DNA of 64,000 nucleotides from a bacterium 1xD42-67 (GCA_003612335.1 RAYO01000005.1:62001-126000), one strand, 5' to 3'; shown: positions 23,231 to 32,385, counted from the first letter of the stretch. Notes: generated by a model not told the origin, from the letters alone. Numbers and translations: made by a program.

Positions 23231-23970
23231 GCATAGAGGGGAACGTGGCCCTGGTCACCGGCGGCAGCCGGGGGATCGGCCGGGCCATCTGTCTGGAGCT
23301 GGCCCGGCAGGGGGCGGCAGTGGCCGTCAACTATGCGGGCAACAGCGCTGCGGCGGAAGAGACGGCCGCACTGTGCCGGGAGCTGGGAGCGGAGGCGGAG
23401 GTCTTCCAGGCCGACGTGGCCGACCCGGCCGCCTGCGACGCCCTGGTGGCGGCGGTGAAGGAGCGGTTCGGAAAGCTGGACATTTTGGTGAACAACGCCG
23501 GGATCTCCCGGGACGGCCTGCTCATGACTGCCAAGGAGGAGGACTTCACCAAGACCCTGGACACCAACCTGAAGGGGGCCTACTTCTGCACTAAGGCGGC
23601 GGCCAAGGTGATGCTGCGCCAGAGATACGGGCGGATCGTCTGTCTGTCCAGCGTGGTGGGCCTGCGGGGCAACCCGGGCCAGACCGCATACGCCGCCAGC
23701 AAGGCGGGGATCCTGGGCCTGGTCAAGGCGGCTGCGAAGGAGCTGGCTGGACGGGACATCACGGTCAACGCCATCGCTCCCGGCTTTATCGAGACGGATA
23801 TGACCGCTGTCCTGCCGGAGAAGGCCAGAGAGGCCATGCTGACCACCATCCCCAAGGGCCGCCCCGGCGCTCCGGAGGATGTGGCCCGGGCGGTGGCGTT
23901 CTTCGCCGCAGCCGAGTCCGCCTACATCACCGGCCAGGTGCTGTGTGTGGACGGCGGCATGGCAGTTTGA
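23227..23970 (+). CDS. fabG: 3-oxoacyl-ACP reductase
   Basis: 247 aa, a classical short-chain dehydrogenase: NADPH motif TGGSRGIG (near residue 12), NNAG, catalytic Ser in SSVVGLRGNPG, and YAASKAG with Tyr and Lys. The C-terminal YITGQVLCVDGGMAV is typical of FabG. It reduces 3-oxoacyl-ACP to 3-hydroxyacyl-ACP. It overlaps fabD and lies 13 nt before fabF. Confidence 0.96.
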   Translation: MSIEGNVALVTGGSRGIGRAICLELARQGAAVAVNYAGNSAAAEETAALCRELGAEAEVFQADVADPAACDALVAAVKERFGKLDILVNNAGISRDGLLMTAKEEDFTKTLDTNLKGAYFCTKAAAKVMLRQRYGRIVCLSSVVGLRGNPGQTAYAASKAGILGLVKAAAKELAGRDITVNAIAPGFIETDMTAVLPEKAREAMLTTIPKGRPGAPEDVARAVAFFAAAESAYITGQVLCVDGGMAV

Positions 23971-23983
23971 TGAGGTGACGGAT

Positions 23984-25225
23984 ATGGAAAAGCGCAGAGT
24001 AGTGATCACAGGCATGGGCATGGTGGATCCCATCGGGAACACAGTGGCGGAGAGCTGGGCCGCCGTGAAGGCGGGGAGATGCGGGATCGGGCCCATCACC
24101 CGGTACGACACCTCAGAGATGAAGGTGAAGCTGGCCGGTGAGGTGAAGGATCTGGATATCGGCGGTCTGCTGGGCAAGCGGGAGGCCAAGAAGATGGACC
24201 GCTTCACCCAGCTGGCCCTGATCGCCGCTGACGAGTGCATGACGGATTCCGGCCTGGACCGGGAAGGGGAGGATCTGGACCGGTGCGGGGTGATCTTCTC
24301 CAGCGGGATCGGCGGATTCGAGACGGTGGGCGACGCCCACCGGCGGGGGAGCGAACGGGGATATGATACGGTGTCCCCCTTCATGATCCCCATGATCATC
24401 TCAAACATGGCCGCGGGCCATATGGCGATCCGCTTTGGGTTCAAGGGGATGTGCTCCTGCGTGGTCACCGCCTGCGCCGGAGGGACCAACGCTGTGGGCG
24501 ACGCCTTCCGCCACATCCGGGACGGATACGCCGAGGTGATGCTGTGCGGCGGCGCGGAGGCCGCCGTCACCCCTCTGGCGATGGGGGGCTTCACCGCGAT
24601 GAAGGCCCTGTGTGAGGGCCAGGATCCCCAGCGGGCCTCGATCCCCTTCGACGCAGAGCGTTCCGGATTCGTCATGGGGGAGGGAGCGGGCGCCCTCCTG
24701 CTGGAGGAGCTGGGCCACGCCCAGGCCCGGGGGGCCAAGATCTATGCCGAGGTGATCGGCTACGGCGTGAACTGCGACGCCTACCACATCACTGCCCCCG
24801 CTCCCGGCGGGGCAGGGGGGGCGGACTGTATGGTCCGGGCCATGGCCGACGCGGGGATCTCTCCCGAGACGGTGGACTACATCAACGCCCACGGCACCTC
24901 CACCCCCCTGAACGATTCCAGTGAGACAGCGGCCATCCATACGGCCTTCGGGGACCATGCCCAAAAGCTGATGGTCAGCTCCACCAAATCCATGACCGGT
25001 CACCTGTTGGGAGCGGCTGGGGCAGTGGAGGCGATCTTCACCGCGATGGCTCTGAAGGAGGGCTATGTCCCTGCCACCATCGGCTATCAGGTCCCCGATC
25101 CGGCCTGCGACCTGGACATCGTCCCCCAGGAAGGCCGTCAGGCGGACATCAGGACCGCCCTGTCCAACTCTCTGGGGTTTGGCGGACACAATGCGGCCAT
25201 CGTGCTGAAAAAGTGGGAGGTGTGA
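23984..25225 (+). CDS. fabF: 3-oxoacyl-ACP synthase II
   Basis: 413 aa. The active-site Cys164 lies in [15 protein letters not shown], the two histidines in [11 protein letters not shown] and [13 protein letters not shown], and the closing [10 protein letters not shown] loop is intact. It extends acyl-ACP with malonyl-ACP. TGAGGTGACGG provides the ribosome site. No fabB, fabA or fabM is seen in the window, so how unsaturated chains are made is not shown here; in some Firmicutes FabF with a FabZ variant suffices. Confidence 0.97.
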   Translation: MEKRRVVITGMGMVDPIGNTVAESWAAVKAGRCGIGPITRYDTSEMKVKLAGEVKDLDIGGLLGKREAKKMDRFTQLALIAADECMTDSGLDREGEDLDRCGVIFSSGIGGFETVGDAHRRGSERGYDTVSPFMIPMIISNMAAGHMAIRFGFKGMCSCVVTACAGGTNAVGDAFRHIRDGYAEVMLCGGAEAAVTPLAMGGFTAMKALCEGQDPQRASIPFDAERSGFVMGEGAGALLLEELGHAQARGAKIYAEVIGYGVNCDAYHITAPAPGGAGGADCMVRAMADAGISPETVDYINAHGTSTPLNDSSETAAIHTAFGDHAQKLMVSSTKSMTGHLLGAAGAVEAIFTAMALKEGYVPATIGYQVPDPACDLDIVPQEGRQADIRTALSNSLGFGGHNAAIVLKKWEV

Positions 25226-25229
25226 CGCT

Positions 25230-25676
25230 GTGGAACTGGATATCGATCAGATCGAGGCGATCCTGCCTCATCGCTACCCCTTCCTGCTGGTGGACAAGAT
25301 CACTGACTGCGTCCCCGGCCAGAGCGCCAAAGGGATCAAGTGCGTCACCGCCAACGAGCCCTTTTTCCAGGGCCACTTCCCCGGCTTCAAGGTGATGCCA
25401 GGCGTCCTCATCATCGAGGCCCTGGCCCAGGTGGGAGCGGTGGCGATCCTCACAGAGGAGGGGAACGAAGGGAAGCTGGCCCTCTTCGGGGGCATCAAGA
25501 ACGCCCGGTTCAAGCAGCAGGTCCGTCCCGGGGACGTGCTGGAGCTGGAGTGTGAGCTCACGGCCCGGAAGGGCCCGGTGGGATTCGGGACCGCCGTGGC
25601 CAAGGTCGCTGGGAAGACGGCCTGCAGGGCGGAGCTCACCTTCGCCTTGACAGATGGGCCAAAGACCTCCTGCTGA
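25230..25676 (+). CDS. fabZ: 3-hydroxyacyl-ACP dehydratase
   Basis: 148 aa with a GTG start at 25230, 4 nt after the fabF stop, preceded by GGGAGGTG. The hot-dog fold signature is complete: [14 protein letters not shown] at the N-terminus and the catalytic His and Glu in [20 protein letters not shown]. It dehydrates 3-hydroxyacyl-ACP to the trans-2-enoyl form used by FabK. The absence of another dehydratase suggests it serves all chain lengths. Confidence 0.96.
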   Translation: MELDIDQIEAILPHRYPFLLVDKITDCVPGQSAKGIKCVTANEPFFQGHFPGFKVMPGVLIIEALAQVGAVAILTEEGNEGKLALFGGIKNARFKQQVRPGDVLELECELTARKGPVGFGTAVAKVAGKTACRAELTFALTDGPKTSC

Positions 25677-25724
25677 TCTGTGAGGTCCTTGGCATATGAC
25701 AGCCGGAGGAAGGGAGAGAGCGCT

Positions 25725-26165
25725 GTGCTGGAAGAAAGTTTCGATCGGATCTACACCAAGTTCAAGCTGCATTTCTACCAGGCCGTTTTCTCTCGGTTCC
25801 AGACCCGGGAGGCCAGCTTGACGGCGGTAGAGACCTTTTGCATGGAGATCATCCGGGCCATGGATGAGCCTACGATCAATGAGTTCGCCTCTTTTGCACG
25901 GATCTCCTCTCCTAATGCCGCTTACAAGGTGAACAGCCTGATCCGAAAAGGGTATGTGGAGAAGGTCCAGTCCCCCAACGACCGGCGGGAGTATCATCTC
26001 AGGCCCACCCAGAAGTTCCATGACTACTACGATCTGAGCAGCACCTATATCCGGGAAGTCATGGACCGGGTGAGAGAACACTTCACCCCGGAGGAGGTGC
26101 TCCAGATGGACCGGGTACTGAGCTTCGTGGGCCAGGAGCTGATGCCTGAGGTCACCCTGAAATAG
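25725..26165 (+). CDS. MarR-family regulator, FabT-like
   Basis: 146 aa. The winged helix-turn-helix is visible in TINEFASFARISSPNAAYKV and RKGYVEKVQSPNDRREY (wing with the conserved DRR), flanked by dimerisation helices at both ends. The GTG start at 25725 follows GGAAGGGAGAG; a GTG at 25680 is possible but lacks a site. In streptococci FabT, a MarR protein, represses fab genes in response to acyl-ACP. There it lies near the front of the cluster; here it is the last gene. The inverted repeat at 15436-15477 is its most obvious candidate target. Specific function is inferred from context. Confidence 0.85.
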   Translation: MLEESFDRIYTKFKLHFYQAVFSRFQTREASLTAVETFCMEIIRAMDEPTINEFASFARISSPNAAYKVNSLIRKGYVEKVQSPNDRREYHLRPTQKFHDYYDLSSTYIREVMDRVREHFTPEEVLQMDRVLSFVGQELMPEVTLK

Positions 26166-26213
26166 CAGGAAGAGAGCCGCTTTTCGCAGCCTTGAGCGAA
26201 AGGCGGCCTTCCT
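26166..26213 (+). terminator. Terminator of the fab operon
   Basis: GGAAG...GCCGC(T)TTTCGC pairs with GCGAAAGGCGGC.TTCC around an 8-nt loop, followed by TTTCGT. It starts right after the regulator stop codon. From here to 26348 I see no gene; the sequence is AT-richer and contains no clear signal. Confidence 0.75.
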
Positions 26214-26348
26214 TTCGTCAGGGACAGCACGGACTGGAATGTCTTTTTGCTGCGGACATTTGTTGATACAGCATAGAGCGGGCCGATTTTTTGCGGGGAA
26301 TTTTGTGCAGGAATTTAGGGGAAATGGGTCTTCCTGGGAAAAAGACGG

Positions 26349-26439
26349 TTGACAAAACCCGGAACTTTGCTACAATAGGAAAAGGTCAAAAGGTGTACAC
26401 CTTTTTCTGCTTTATTCTTTATCAAGATAAAGCAGAAAA
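26349..26439 (+). promoter_or_regulatory. Promoter, 18-bp palindrome and leader hairpin of the DUF3798 transporter operon
   Basis: TTGACA (26349-26354), 16-nt spacer, TACAAT (26371-26376). Twelve nt further is the perfect palindrome AAAAGGTGTACACCTTTT (26388-26405), a likely operator at or just after the start point. Partly overlapping it, a 13-bp perfect stem (26403-26415 with 26427-26439, 11-nt loop) can form in the leader RNA. The two structures share TTT, so DNA-level and RNA-level control may both occur. Confidence 0.75.
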
Positions 26440-26484
26440 GAGTTCCCTGCATCCAGAGGCCAAAGGTATTTTAGGAGGTATATA

Positions 26485-27762
26485 ATGAAAAAGAGGATCA
26501 GTATGCTGCTGGCCTGCGCCATGATGCTCGCCCTGGTGAGCTGCGGCGGCAACGGCGGCAGTGCCGGCAACGGCAGCAATGGCGGAAGCTCCAACGGCGG
26601 CAGCGGCACTGTCAGCGGCTCCGGGAGCAATGCTGGCGGCGACACTGCCGGTGAGTATCACATCGGCATCATCACCGGTTCCGTCTCTCAGTCCGAGGAC
26701 GACCGCCGGGGCGCCGAGGCTTTCCAGGCCAAATACGGCGAGGATATGGTCAAGCTGGACATCTATCCCGACAACTTCACCGAGGAGCTGGAGACCACCA
26801 TCCAGAAGATCGTCAACATGTCTGACGACCCCCTGATGAAGGCCATCATCGTCAACCAGTCCGTCCCCGGCACCACCGAGGCCTTCCGCAAGGTGAAGGA
26901 GACCCGCCCCGACATCATCTGCATCGCTGGCGAGGCCCATGAGGACCTGCCTGAGATCGGTTCCGCTGCAGATCTGGTCTGCAACAACGACTTCGTCTCC
27001 CGCGGCTATCTGATCATCCGCACCGCCCATGAGCTGGGCGCCGACGCTTTCGTGCATATCTCCTTCCCCCGGCACATGGCCTATGAGACCATGAGCCGCC
27101 GGGTGGCCGTCATGCGTGAGGCCTGCAAGGAGTTTGGGATGGAGTTCCATCTGGAGACCGCTCCTGACCCCACCTCTGACGTGGGCATCCCCGGCGCTCA
27201 GGCCTATATCATCGAGAACGTCCCTGTCTGGGTGGACAAGTACGGTGAGAAGGCCGCCTATTTCTGCACCAACGACGCCCACACCGAGCCTCTGCTGAAG
27301 CAGCTGGTGGAGTACGGAGGCTACTTCATCGAGGCCGACCTGCCCTCTCCTCTGATGGGCTACCCCGGTGCTCTGGGCCTGGACCTGACCGAGGAGGCCG
27401 GCGACTTTGAGAAGATCCTGGCCAAGGTGGAGTCCACCCTGGTGGAGAAGGGCGCCGCCGACCGGTTCGGCACCTGGGCCTACTCCTATGGCTACACTCT
27501 GTCCGCCGGTCTGGCCGAGCACGCCAAGAACGTCATCGACGGCAAGTGCGAGATCACCGATATGGACGCCGTGGCCGAGGCCCTCAACGTCTACTCTCCC
27601 AACGCTCAGTGGAACGGCGCCGGCTACACCAACGCCACCACCGGCGTGAAGTCCGATAACGTGTTCCTGATCTATCAGGACACCTATATCATGGGCGATC
27701 CCGGCCACTTCATGGGCAATGCCGACGTGGAGATCCCCGAGAAGTATTACACCGTCAGCTGA
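26485..27762 (+). CDS. DUF3798-type substrate-binding lipoprotein
   Basis: 425 aa. Signal peptide MKKRISMLLACAMMLALVSC with lipidated Cys20, then a Gly/Ser/Asn-rich linker (about 21-56), then a two-lobed periplasmic-binding-like domain starting YHIGIITGSVSQSEDDRRGA. The later segments IVNQSVPGTTEAFRKVKETR and ISFPRHMAYETMSRRVAVMR recall DUF3798 proteins, uncharacterised relatives of Bmp/sugar-binding proteins. It is presumably the receptor for the ABC transporter encoded downstream. TAGGAGG lies 8 nt before ATG. High use of common codons suggests strong expression. Confidence 0.82.
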   Translation: MKKRISMLLACAMMLALVSCGGNGGSAGNGSNGGSSNGGSGTVSGSGSNAGGDTAGEYHIGIITGSVSQSEDDRRGAEAFQAKYGEDMVKLDIYPDNFTEELETTIQKIVNMSDDPLMKAIIVNQSVPGTTEAFRKVKETRPDIICIAGEAHEDLPEIGSAADLVCNNDFVSRGYLIIRTAHELGADAFVHISFPRHMAYETMSRRVAVMREACKEFGMEFHLETAPDPTSDVGIPGAQAYIIENVPVWVDKYGEKAAYFCTNDAHTEPLLKQLVEYGGYFIEADLPSPLMGYPGALGLDLTEEAGDFEKILAKVESTLVEKGAADRFGTWAYSYGYTLSAGLAEHAKNVIDGKCEITDMDAVAEALNVYSPNAQWNGAGYTNATTGVKSDNVFLIYQDTYIMGDPGHFMGNADVEIPEKYYTVS

Positions 27763-27790
27763 TCTGACCGCAGGATAGTTTTGACCGATC

Positions 27791-27902
27791 AACGGGGAGG
27801 AGGACCTGTCCTCCTCCCCGTTCCAGTCCACGCCCGATCTTTTTTCGTGTTCCCGTCCCGCAGGGGCGGGGAACAGGAGGGAAACTCTGTGACCGGGAAC
27901 AC
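27791..27902 (+). promoter_or_regulatory. Intergenic stem-loops between the binding protein and ABC ATPase genes
   Basis: A near-perfect stem spans 27791-27822 (AACGGGGAGGAGGAC with GTCCTCCTCCCCGTT). A second structure has two exclusive forms: GTGTTCCCG (27847-27855) with CGGGAACAC (27894-27902), or a nearer GTTCCC with GGGAAC. Such stems after binding-protein genes often stop part of the transcription or protect the upstream mRNA, giving more receptor than transporter. The remaining bases up to 27957 hold only the next ribosome site. Confidence 0.6.
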
Positions 27903-27957
27903 AAAAGGGGATCGGGACGCAGTGGATGTGTACTTTGTAGATAGGTAGGGCAGAGGT

Positions 27958-29556
27958 ATGACAAATAACAGCGCTCCCTTGCTTCAGATGCAAAATATCA
28001 AAAAGGACTTCTTCGGCAATCAGGTCCTCGCCGACATCAACTTCACCCTGGGCGCCGGAGAGGTCCTGGGCCTGTGCGGCGAGAACGGTGCGGGCAAGAG
28101 CACACTGATGAAGATCCTCTTCGGCATGGATGTGATCCGGGAGACCGGCGGCTACGGCGGTGATATCCTGATCGACGGGCAGAAGGTGGAGTTCAAGACC
28201 CCCTTCGACGCTCTGGAGGCGGGCATCGGCATGGTGCATCAGGAGTTCTCCCTGATCCCGGGCTTCACCGCCACAGAGAACATCCTCCTGGATCGGGAAC
28301 CCAAAAAGAAGAACGTGATCTCCCAGGTGTTCGGCGACCGGCTGGACACCCTGGACCGCAAGGAGATGGAGCGGCGCTCCGCCGAGGCCATCCGGAAGAT
28401 GGGCGTGGAGATCGACTCCAAGATGGTCATCAGCAGTATGCCGGTGGGCCACAAGCAGTTCACCGAGATCGCCCGGGAGCTGAGCAAGGACCGGCTGAAG
28501 CTGCTGATCCTGGACGAGCCCACCGCTGTCCTTACCGAGAAGGAGGCCGAGGCCCTGCTGTCCTCCATCCGGAGCATGGCGGCCCAGGGGATCTCTGTGA
28601 TCTTCATCACCCACCGCCTCCACGAGATCCTGGCGGTGTGCGACAAGGTGGTGGTCATGCGGGACGGCCATGTGGTCCGTGACGTCCCCGCCAAGGAGAC
28701 CAGTGTGGAGGATATCACCCGCTGGATGGTGGGCCGGGACGTGCAGCAGAGCGCTGCGGCCCAGACCCATGGGAAGGTCCAGGGGGATGACGCGAAGACC
28801 GTCATGTCTATCAGGAACCTGTGGGTGGACATGCCCGGCGAGACGGTGCGCGACGTCACTCTGGATGTGAAGGAGGGGGAGATCCTGGGGATCGGCGGTC
28901 TGGCCGGTCAGGGCAAGCTGGGGATCCCCAATGGGGTCATGGGCCTGTATGAAGCCGGCGGCACTGTGGAGTTCGACGGACAGAAGATCCCCCTCAACAG
29001 TCCCCGGAAATGCCTGGATTCCTCCCTGGCTTTCGTGTCGGAGGACCGGCGGGAGGTGGGCCTGCTGCTGGACGAGAGCCTGGAGTGGAACATAGCCTTC
29101 CCCGCCATGCAGATCCAGGATAAGTTTTTGAAAAAGCTGTTCGGCGGTCTGATCAAGTGGCGGAACGAAGGGGCGATCCGCGATGTGACCAACAAATATA
29201 TCCAGGAGCTGCAGATCAAATGCACCAGTTCCCAGCAGAAGGCCAAGGAGCTGTCCGGCGGCAACCAGCAGAAGGTGTGTCTGGCCAAAGCCTTCGCCCT
29301 GGAGCCGAAGTTCCTTTTCGTGTCTGAGCCCACCCGGGGAATCGACGTAGGCGCCAAATCCCTGGTGCTGGAGGCGCTGAAGCAGTTCAACCGCGAGAGC
29401 GGCGTGACGGTAGTGATGATCTCCTCTGAGCTGGAGGAGCTGCGGCAGACCTGCGACCGCATCGCCATCGTTTCCGGTGGACGGGTGGCGGGCATCCTGC
29501 CTGCTGCTGCGTCCTCGGAGGAGTTCGGCCTGCTGATGGTCAGCCAGGTCATATAA
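27958..29556 (+). CDS. Sugar/nucleoside-type ABC transporter ATPase, two ATPase domains
   Basis: 532 aa with duplicated nucleotide-binding domains, as in RbsA, MglA and YufO. Domain 1 (about 1-250) has Walker A GENGAGKST and LLILDEPTAVLTEKEAEALL. Domain 2 (about 280-530) has a degenerate Walker A (GLAGQGKLG) but a good signature ELSGGNQQKV and SEPTRGIDVGAKS. A degenerate second Walker A is common in this family. An insertion in domain 1 (LDREPKKKNVISQVFGDRLD) is unusual. It powers uptake through the two following permeases. A weak AGGTAGGG site precedes ATG. Confidence 0.92.
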   Translation: MTNNSAPLLQMQNIKKDFFGNQVLADINFTLGAGEVLGLCGENGAGKSTLMKILFGMDVIRETGGYGGDILIDGQKVEFKTPFDALEAGIGMVHQEFSLIPGFTATENILLDREPKKKNVISQVFGDRLDTLDRKEMERRSAEAIRKMGVEIDSKMVISSMPVGHKQFTEIARELSKDRLKLLILDEPTAVLTEKEAEALLSSIRSMAAQGISVIFITHRLHEILAVCDKVVVMRDGHVVRDVPAKETSVEDITRWMVGRDVQQSAAAQTHGKVQGDDAKTVMSIRNLWVDMPGETVRDVTLDVKEGEILGIGGLAGQGKLGIPNGVMGLYEAGGTVEFDGQKIPLNSPRKCLDSSLAFVSEDRREVGLLLDESLEWNIAFPAMQIQDKFLKKLFGGLIKWRNEGAIRDVTNKYIQELQIKCTSSQQKAKELSGGNQQKVCLAKAFALEPKFLFVSEPTRGIDVGAKSLVLEALKQFNRESGVTVVMISSELEELRQTCDRIAIVSGGRVAGILPAAASSEEFGLLMVSQVI

Positions 29557-29568
29557 GGAGGGAAAGAT

Positions 29569-30678
29569 ATGCACCAAGTTGGATACGCGATCGGCCTGCG
29601 GTATTGGCTCAATAAGATGGGGTATCCCAGGCTGATCATCTCCGGATTTTTGCTCCTGCTGCTTATCATGACTCCATTCGTGGGGGTCAACCTCCCGATG
29701 CAGATCACCAATATCATCAACCGCTTCAGCTGGAACGGAGTGCTGGTACTGGCCATGGTGCCTATGATCCACTCCGGGTGCGGCCTGAACTTCGGCCTGC
29801 CCCTGGGCGTCCTGGCCGGACTGCTGGGGGGGACCCTGTCCATCCAGTTCAGCTTCGAGCGCTTTGGCGCTCCGGTCAGCTTCCTGATGGCAGTGGTCAT
29901 CGCCACCCCTTTCGCTCTGATCTTCGGCGGCGGCTATGGCTGGCTGCTGAACAAGATCAAGGGCGGCGAGATGATGATCGCCACTTATGTGGGCTTTTCT
30001 ACGATCTCCTTCATGTGTATGATGTGGCTGCTGCTGCCCTACACCAGCCCCACCATGGTCTGGGGCCTGTCAGGCAACGGCCTGCGGCCTACGATCTCTT
30101 TGGATGGCTTCTATAACCAGGTCCTGGCCGACTTTTGGAAGATCGACTTTGAGAAGATCGCGGGGAAGCTGGATGTGGATCTGGGCCCGCTGGAGTTCAT
30201 CAAGATCCCCACCGGCTCTCTGCTGATGTTCGCCCTGCTGGCCTTCCTGATGTGGGCGTTCCTCCACACCAAGACGGGCACCGCTATGACGGCAGTGGGC
30301 TCCAACCCCACCTTCGCCCGGGCTGCGGGCATCGATGTGGACCGGATCCGGACCCTGTCCGTCATCATGTCCACCTGGCTGGGCGCTGTGGGCATCCTGA
30401 TCTACCAGCAGGGCTTCGGCTTCCTCCAGCTGTACAACGCGCCCAACAACATGACCATGCCCACTGTGGCGGCTATCCTCATCGGCGGGGCGTTGGTGAA
30501 CAAGGCGTCTATCGGCAATGTGATCATCGGCACCATCCTCTTCCAGGGCATGGTGACCCTGACCCCCACGGTGATGAACTCCCTGATCCACACAGATATG
30601 AGCGAGGTCATCCGGAGCATCGTCTCCAATGGCATGATCCTCTATGCACTGACCAGAAAGACGGAGGGATCGAAATGA
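29569..30678 (+). CDS. ABC transporter permease (BPD_transp_2 family), first subunit
   Basis: 369 aa, mostly hydrophobic, with about 8-9 membrane helices. The pattern GLNFGLPLGVLAGLLGG, the cytosolic loop near 230-250 with TAMTAVGSNPTFARAAGIDV, and GGALVNKASIGNVIIG match permeases of the RbsC/YufP type. The FARAAGIDVDR loop is the coupling region to the ATPase. It starts 12 nt after the ATPase gene with AAGGAGG, and overlaps the next permease by 4 nt. Confidence 0.9.
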   Translation: MHQVGYAIGLRYWLNKMGYPRLIISGFLLLLLIMTPFVGVNLPMQITNIINRFSWNGVLVLAMVPMIHSGCGLNFGLPLGVLAGLLGGTLSIQFSFERFGAPVSFLMAVVIATPFALIFGGGYGWLLNKIKGGEMMIATYVGFSTISFMCMMWLLLPYTSPTMVWGLSGNGLRPTISLDGFYNQVLADFWKIDFEKIAGKLDVDLGPLEFIKIPTGSLLMFALLAFLMWAFLHTKTGTAMTAVGSNPTFARAAGIDVDRIRTLSVIMSTWLGAVGILIYQQGFGFLQLYNAPNNMTMPTVAAILIGGALVNKASIGNVIIGTILFQGMVTLTPTVMNSLIHTDMSEVIRSIVSNGMILYALTRKTEGSK

Positions 30679-31814
30679 GCGGAAAAAACAATGCCTCCGT
30701 TGGGAGCAGGCTCTTGGATCTGGTGCGCAGCAACGCTGTGCCCATCATGTTCATCATCATCTGCGCCATCTTCATCCCCATGTCCGGCCTGTCCAACAGT
30801 TATCTGATCAATGAGATCGTCACCCGGATGGGGCGGAACCTGTTCCTAGTGCTCTGTCTGCTCTTCCCCATCATGGCGGGCATGGGCCTGAACTTCGCCA
30901 TGACTCTGGGCGCTATGGGGGCGGAGCTCGCCATCATCTTCGTGGCCGATCTCCAGATCTGGGGGATCCCCGGGGTGGTGCTGGCCATGATCCTGTCCAT
31001 CCCCTTCTCCGCGGTCCTGGGCTGGATCTGCGGCAACATCCTGAACATGGCCAAGGGCCGGGAGATGATCACCGGCTATATCCTGAATTTTTTCATGGGC
31101 AACGGCGTCTATATGATGGTGGTGCTGTATATCATGGGCTCCATCATCCCCATCGCCCATGCCAGCATCATGCTCCCCCGGGGCTATGGGATCCGGAACA
31201 CGGTGAGCCTGCTGCACATGCGCCAGTGCCTGGACGACCTGCTGGCCATCCGGGTCAAGGGCGTGAAGATCCCTGTCCTCACTTTCATCCTGATCGGGCT
31301 GCTGTGTCTGTTCATCGTCTGGTTCCGGCGGACCAAGCTGGGCCAAGATATGCGGGCCGTGGGCCAGGACATGGAGGTGGCCCGGGCTGCCGGGATCAAA
31401 GTGGACCGCACCCGTCTCATCTCTATCATCATGTCCACCGTCTTCGCCGGATTCGGTATGGTCATCTACCTGCAGAATATGGGCAACCTGCCCACCTACA
31501 CCGGTCACTCTCAGATCGGCATGTTCTGTATCGCGGCCCTGCTGATCGGCGGAGCTTCGGTGGAGAAGGCATCCATCGGCAATGCCTTCCTGGGCGTGAT
31601 CCTGTTCCACCTGATGTTCATCGTGGCCCCCGGGGCGGGCGCCTATATCACCGAAGACACCATGGTGGGCGAATATTTCCGGGTGTTCCTGTCCTACGGC
31701 GTCATCACTGTGGCCTTGATCATGTATGAGGCGAAGAAGCGGATGGTGAAGAGCAAGGCGGGCCAGGAGCTGGCCGAGGCTCAGGTACGGGCCGGGAAGG
31801 AGGCTGCGAAATGA
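30675..31814 (+). CDS. ABC transporter permease, second subunit
   Basis: 379 aa, paralogous to the preceding permease: GMGLNFAMTLGAMGAELAII, RAVGQDMEVARAAGIKVDRT (coupling loop) and IGGASVEKASIGNAFLGVIL align with it. About 8-9 helices. ATG at 30675 lies in the overlap with the first permease. The C-terminal tail (about 350-379) is cytosolic and charged. The two permeases presumably form a heterodimer with the double-domain ATPase. Confidence 0.9.
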   Translation: MSGKNNASVGSRLLDLVRSNAVPIMFIIICAIFIPMSGLSNSYLINEIVTRMGRNLFLVLCLLFPIMAGMGLNFAMTLGAMGAELAIIFVADLQIWGIPGVVLAMILSIPFSAVLGWICGNILNMAKGREMITGYILNFFMGNGVYMMVVLYIMGSIIPIAHASIMLPRGYGIRNTVSLLHMRQCLDDLLAIRVKGVKIPVLTFILIGLLCLFIVWFRRTKLGQDMRAVGQDMEVARAAGIKVDRTRLISIIMSTVFAGFGMVIYLQNMGNLPTYTGHSQIGMFCIAALLIGGASVEKASIGNAFLGVILFHLMFIVAPGAGAYITEDTMVGEYFRVFLSYGVITVALIMYEAKKRMVKSKAGQELAEAQVRAGKEAAK

Positions 31815-32314
31815 GATCGAAACGCAGGATGCTCTTCCCCGCCCTGACTGTGCTGATCCTGGTGGTCATCGCCGCCTGGATGCTGGTCATCGGCCGGGGC
31901 CATGAGATCTACCTGGACAACAAGACCCTGGAGGGCTACCAGGGCCAGGACTACAAGGCGTTCGAGCGCGTGGTGGTCACCGTCAAGGACAAGCAGGTGG
32001 CCAAGTTGGGCAAGCGGGAGCGCGGTGCGGCCATTTGGATCGGTCAGGACTTCAAGATGACCCTGGAGATCACCGAAAAGAAGGGTGACGAGCCGGTGGT
32101 CAAGGAGGTCAGCATCAAGCTGCCCTACGATATGGACGGTATCATCATCAACCTGCCCGCCTATCTGGCCGGCCTTCCGGAGGAGGCCTGGCTCACGGAG
32201 TTCGTCCCTGCCCCCGAGGAGCCGGAAGAGGAGGAGCTCCCCGGCGAGGGAGACGTGTTCGGTATGGAGGGCGACTTGGGCCTGGAAGGCGAACTGGACG
32301 CCGGCGATATGTGA
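31811..32314 (+). CDS. Membrane-anchored accessory protein of the transporter operon, 167 aa
   Basis: A basic N-terminus (MRSKRRM) and one helix (about 8-27) leave a beta-rich external domain (LDNKTLEGYQGQDYKAFERV; VKDKQVAKLGKRERG). It ends in a strongly acidic tail from about residue 137. It overlaps the second permease by 4 nt and ends at a strong terminator, so it belongs to the operon. Similar proteins seem to accompany DUF3798 transporters (possibly DUF6672), but I cannot verify that. It might link the receptor and the permease. Confidence 0.75.
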   Translation: MRSKRRMLFPALTVLILVVIAAWMLVIGRGHEIYLDNKTLEGYQGQDYKAFERVVVTVKDKQVAKLGKRERGAAIWIGQDFKMTLEITEKKGDEPVVKEVSIKLPYDMDGIIINLPAYLAGLPEEAWLTEFVPAPEEPEEEELPGEGDVFGMEGDLGLEGELDAGDM

Positions 32315-32320
32315 CCCTTC

Positions 32321-32354
32321 AAAGACCGCCCTGGATGAAAAACAGGGCGGTCTT
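32321..32354 (+). terminator. Terminator of the DUF3798 transporter operon
   Basis: AAAGACCGCCCTG pairs perfectly with CAGGGCGGTCTTT around a 9-nt loop, followed by GTTGTGTT. Confidence 0.85.
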
Positions 32355-32356
32355 TG

Positions 32357-32385
32357 TTGTGTTCCGGGAGGTTTGGTGCTATACT
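32357..32385 (+). promoter_or_regulatory. Promoter of the pepD gene
   Basis: TTGTGT (32357-32362), 17-nt spacer, TATACT (32380-32385), about 115 nt before the ATG. Confidence 0.55.

Noticed and set aside
26422-29772. 1116-codon minus-strand open frame opposite the DUF3798 and ABC genes
   Set aside because: It covers two clear plus-strand genes; the translation is rich in His, Gly and Asp as expected from the reverse of GC-rich coding DNA, with no family likeness.
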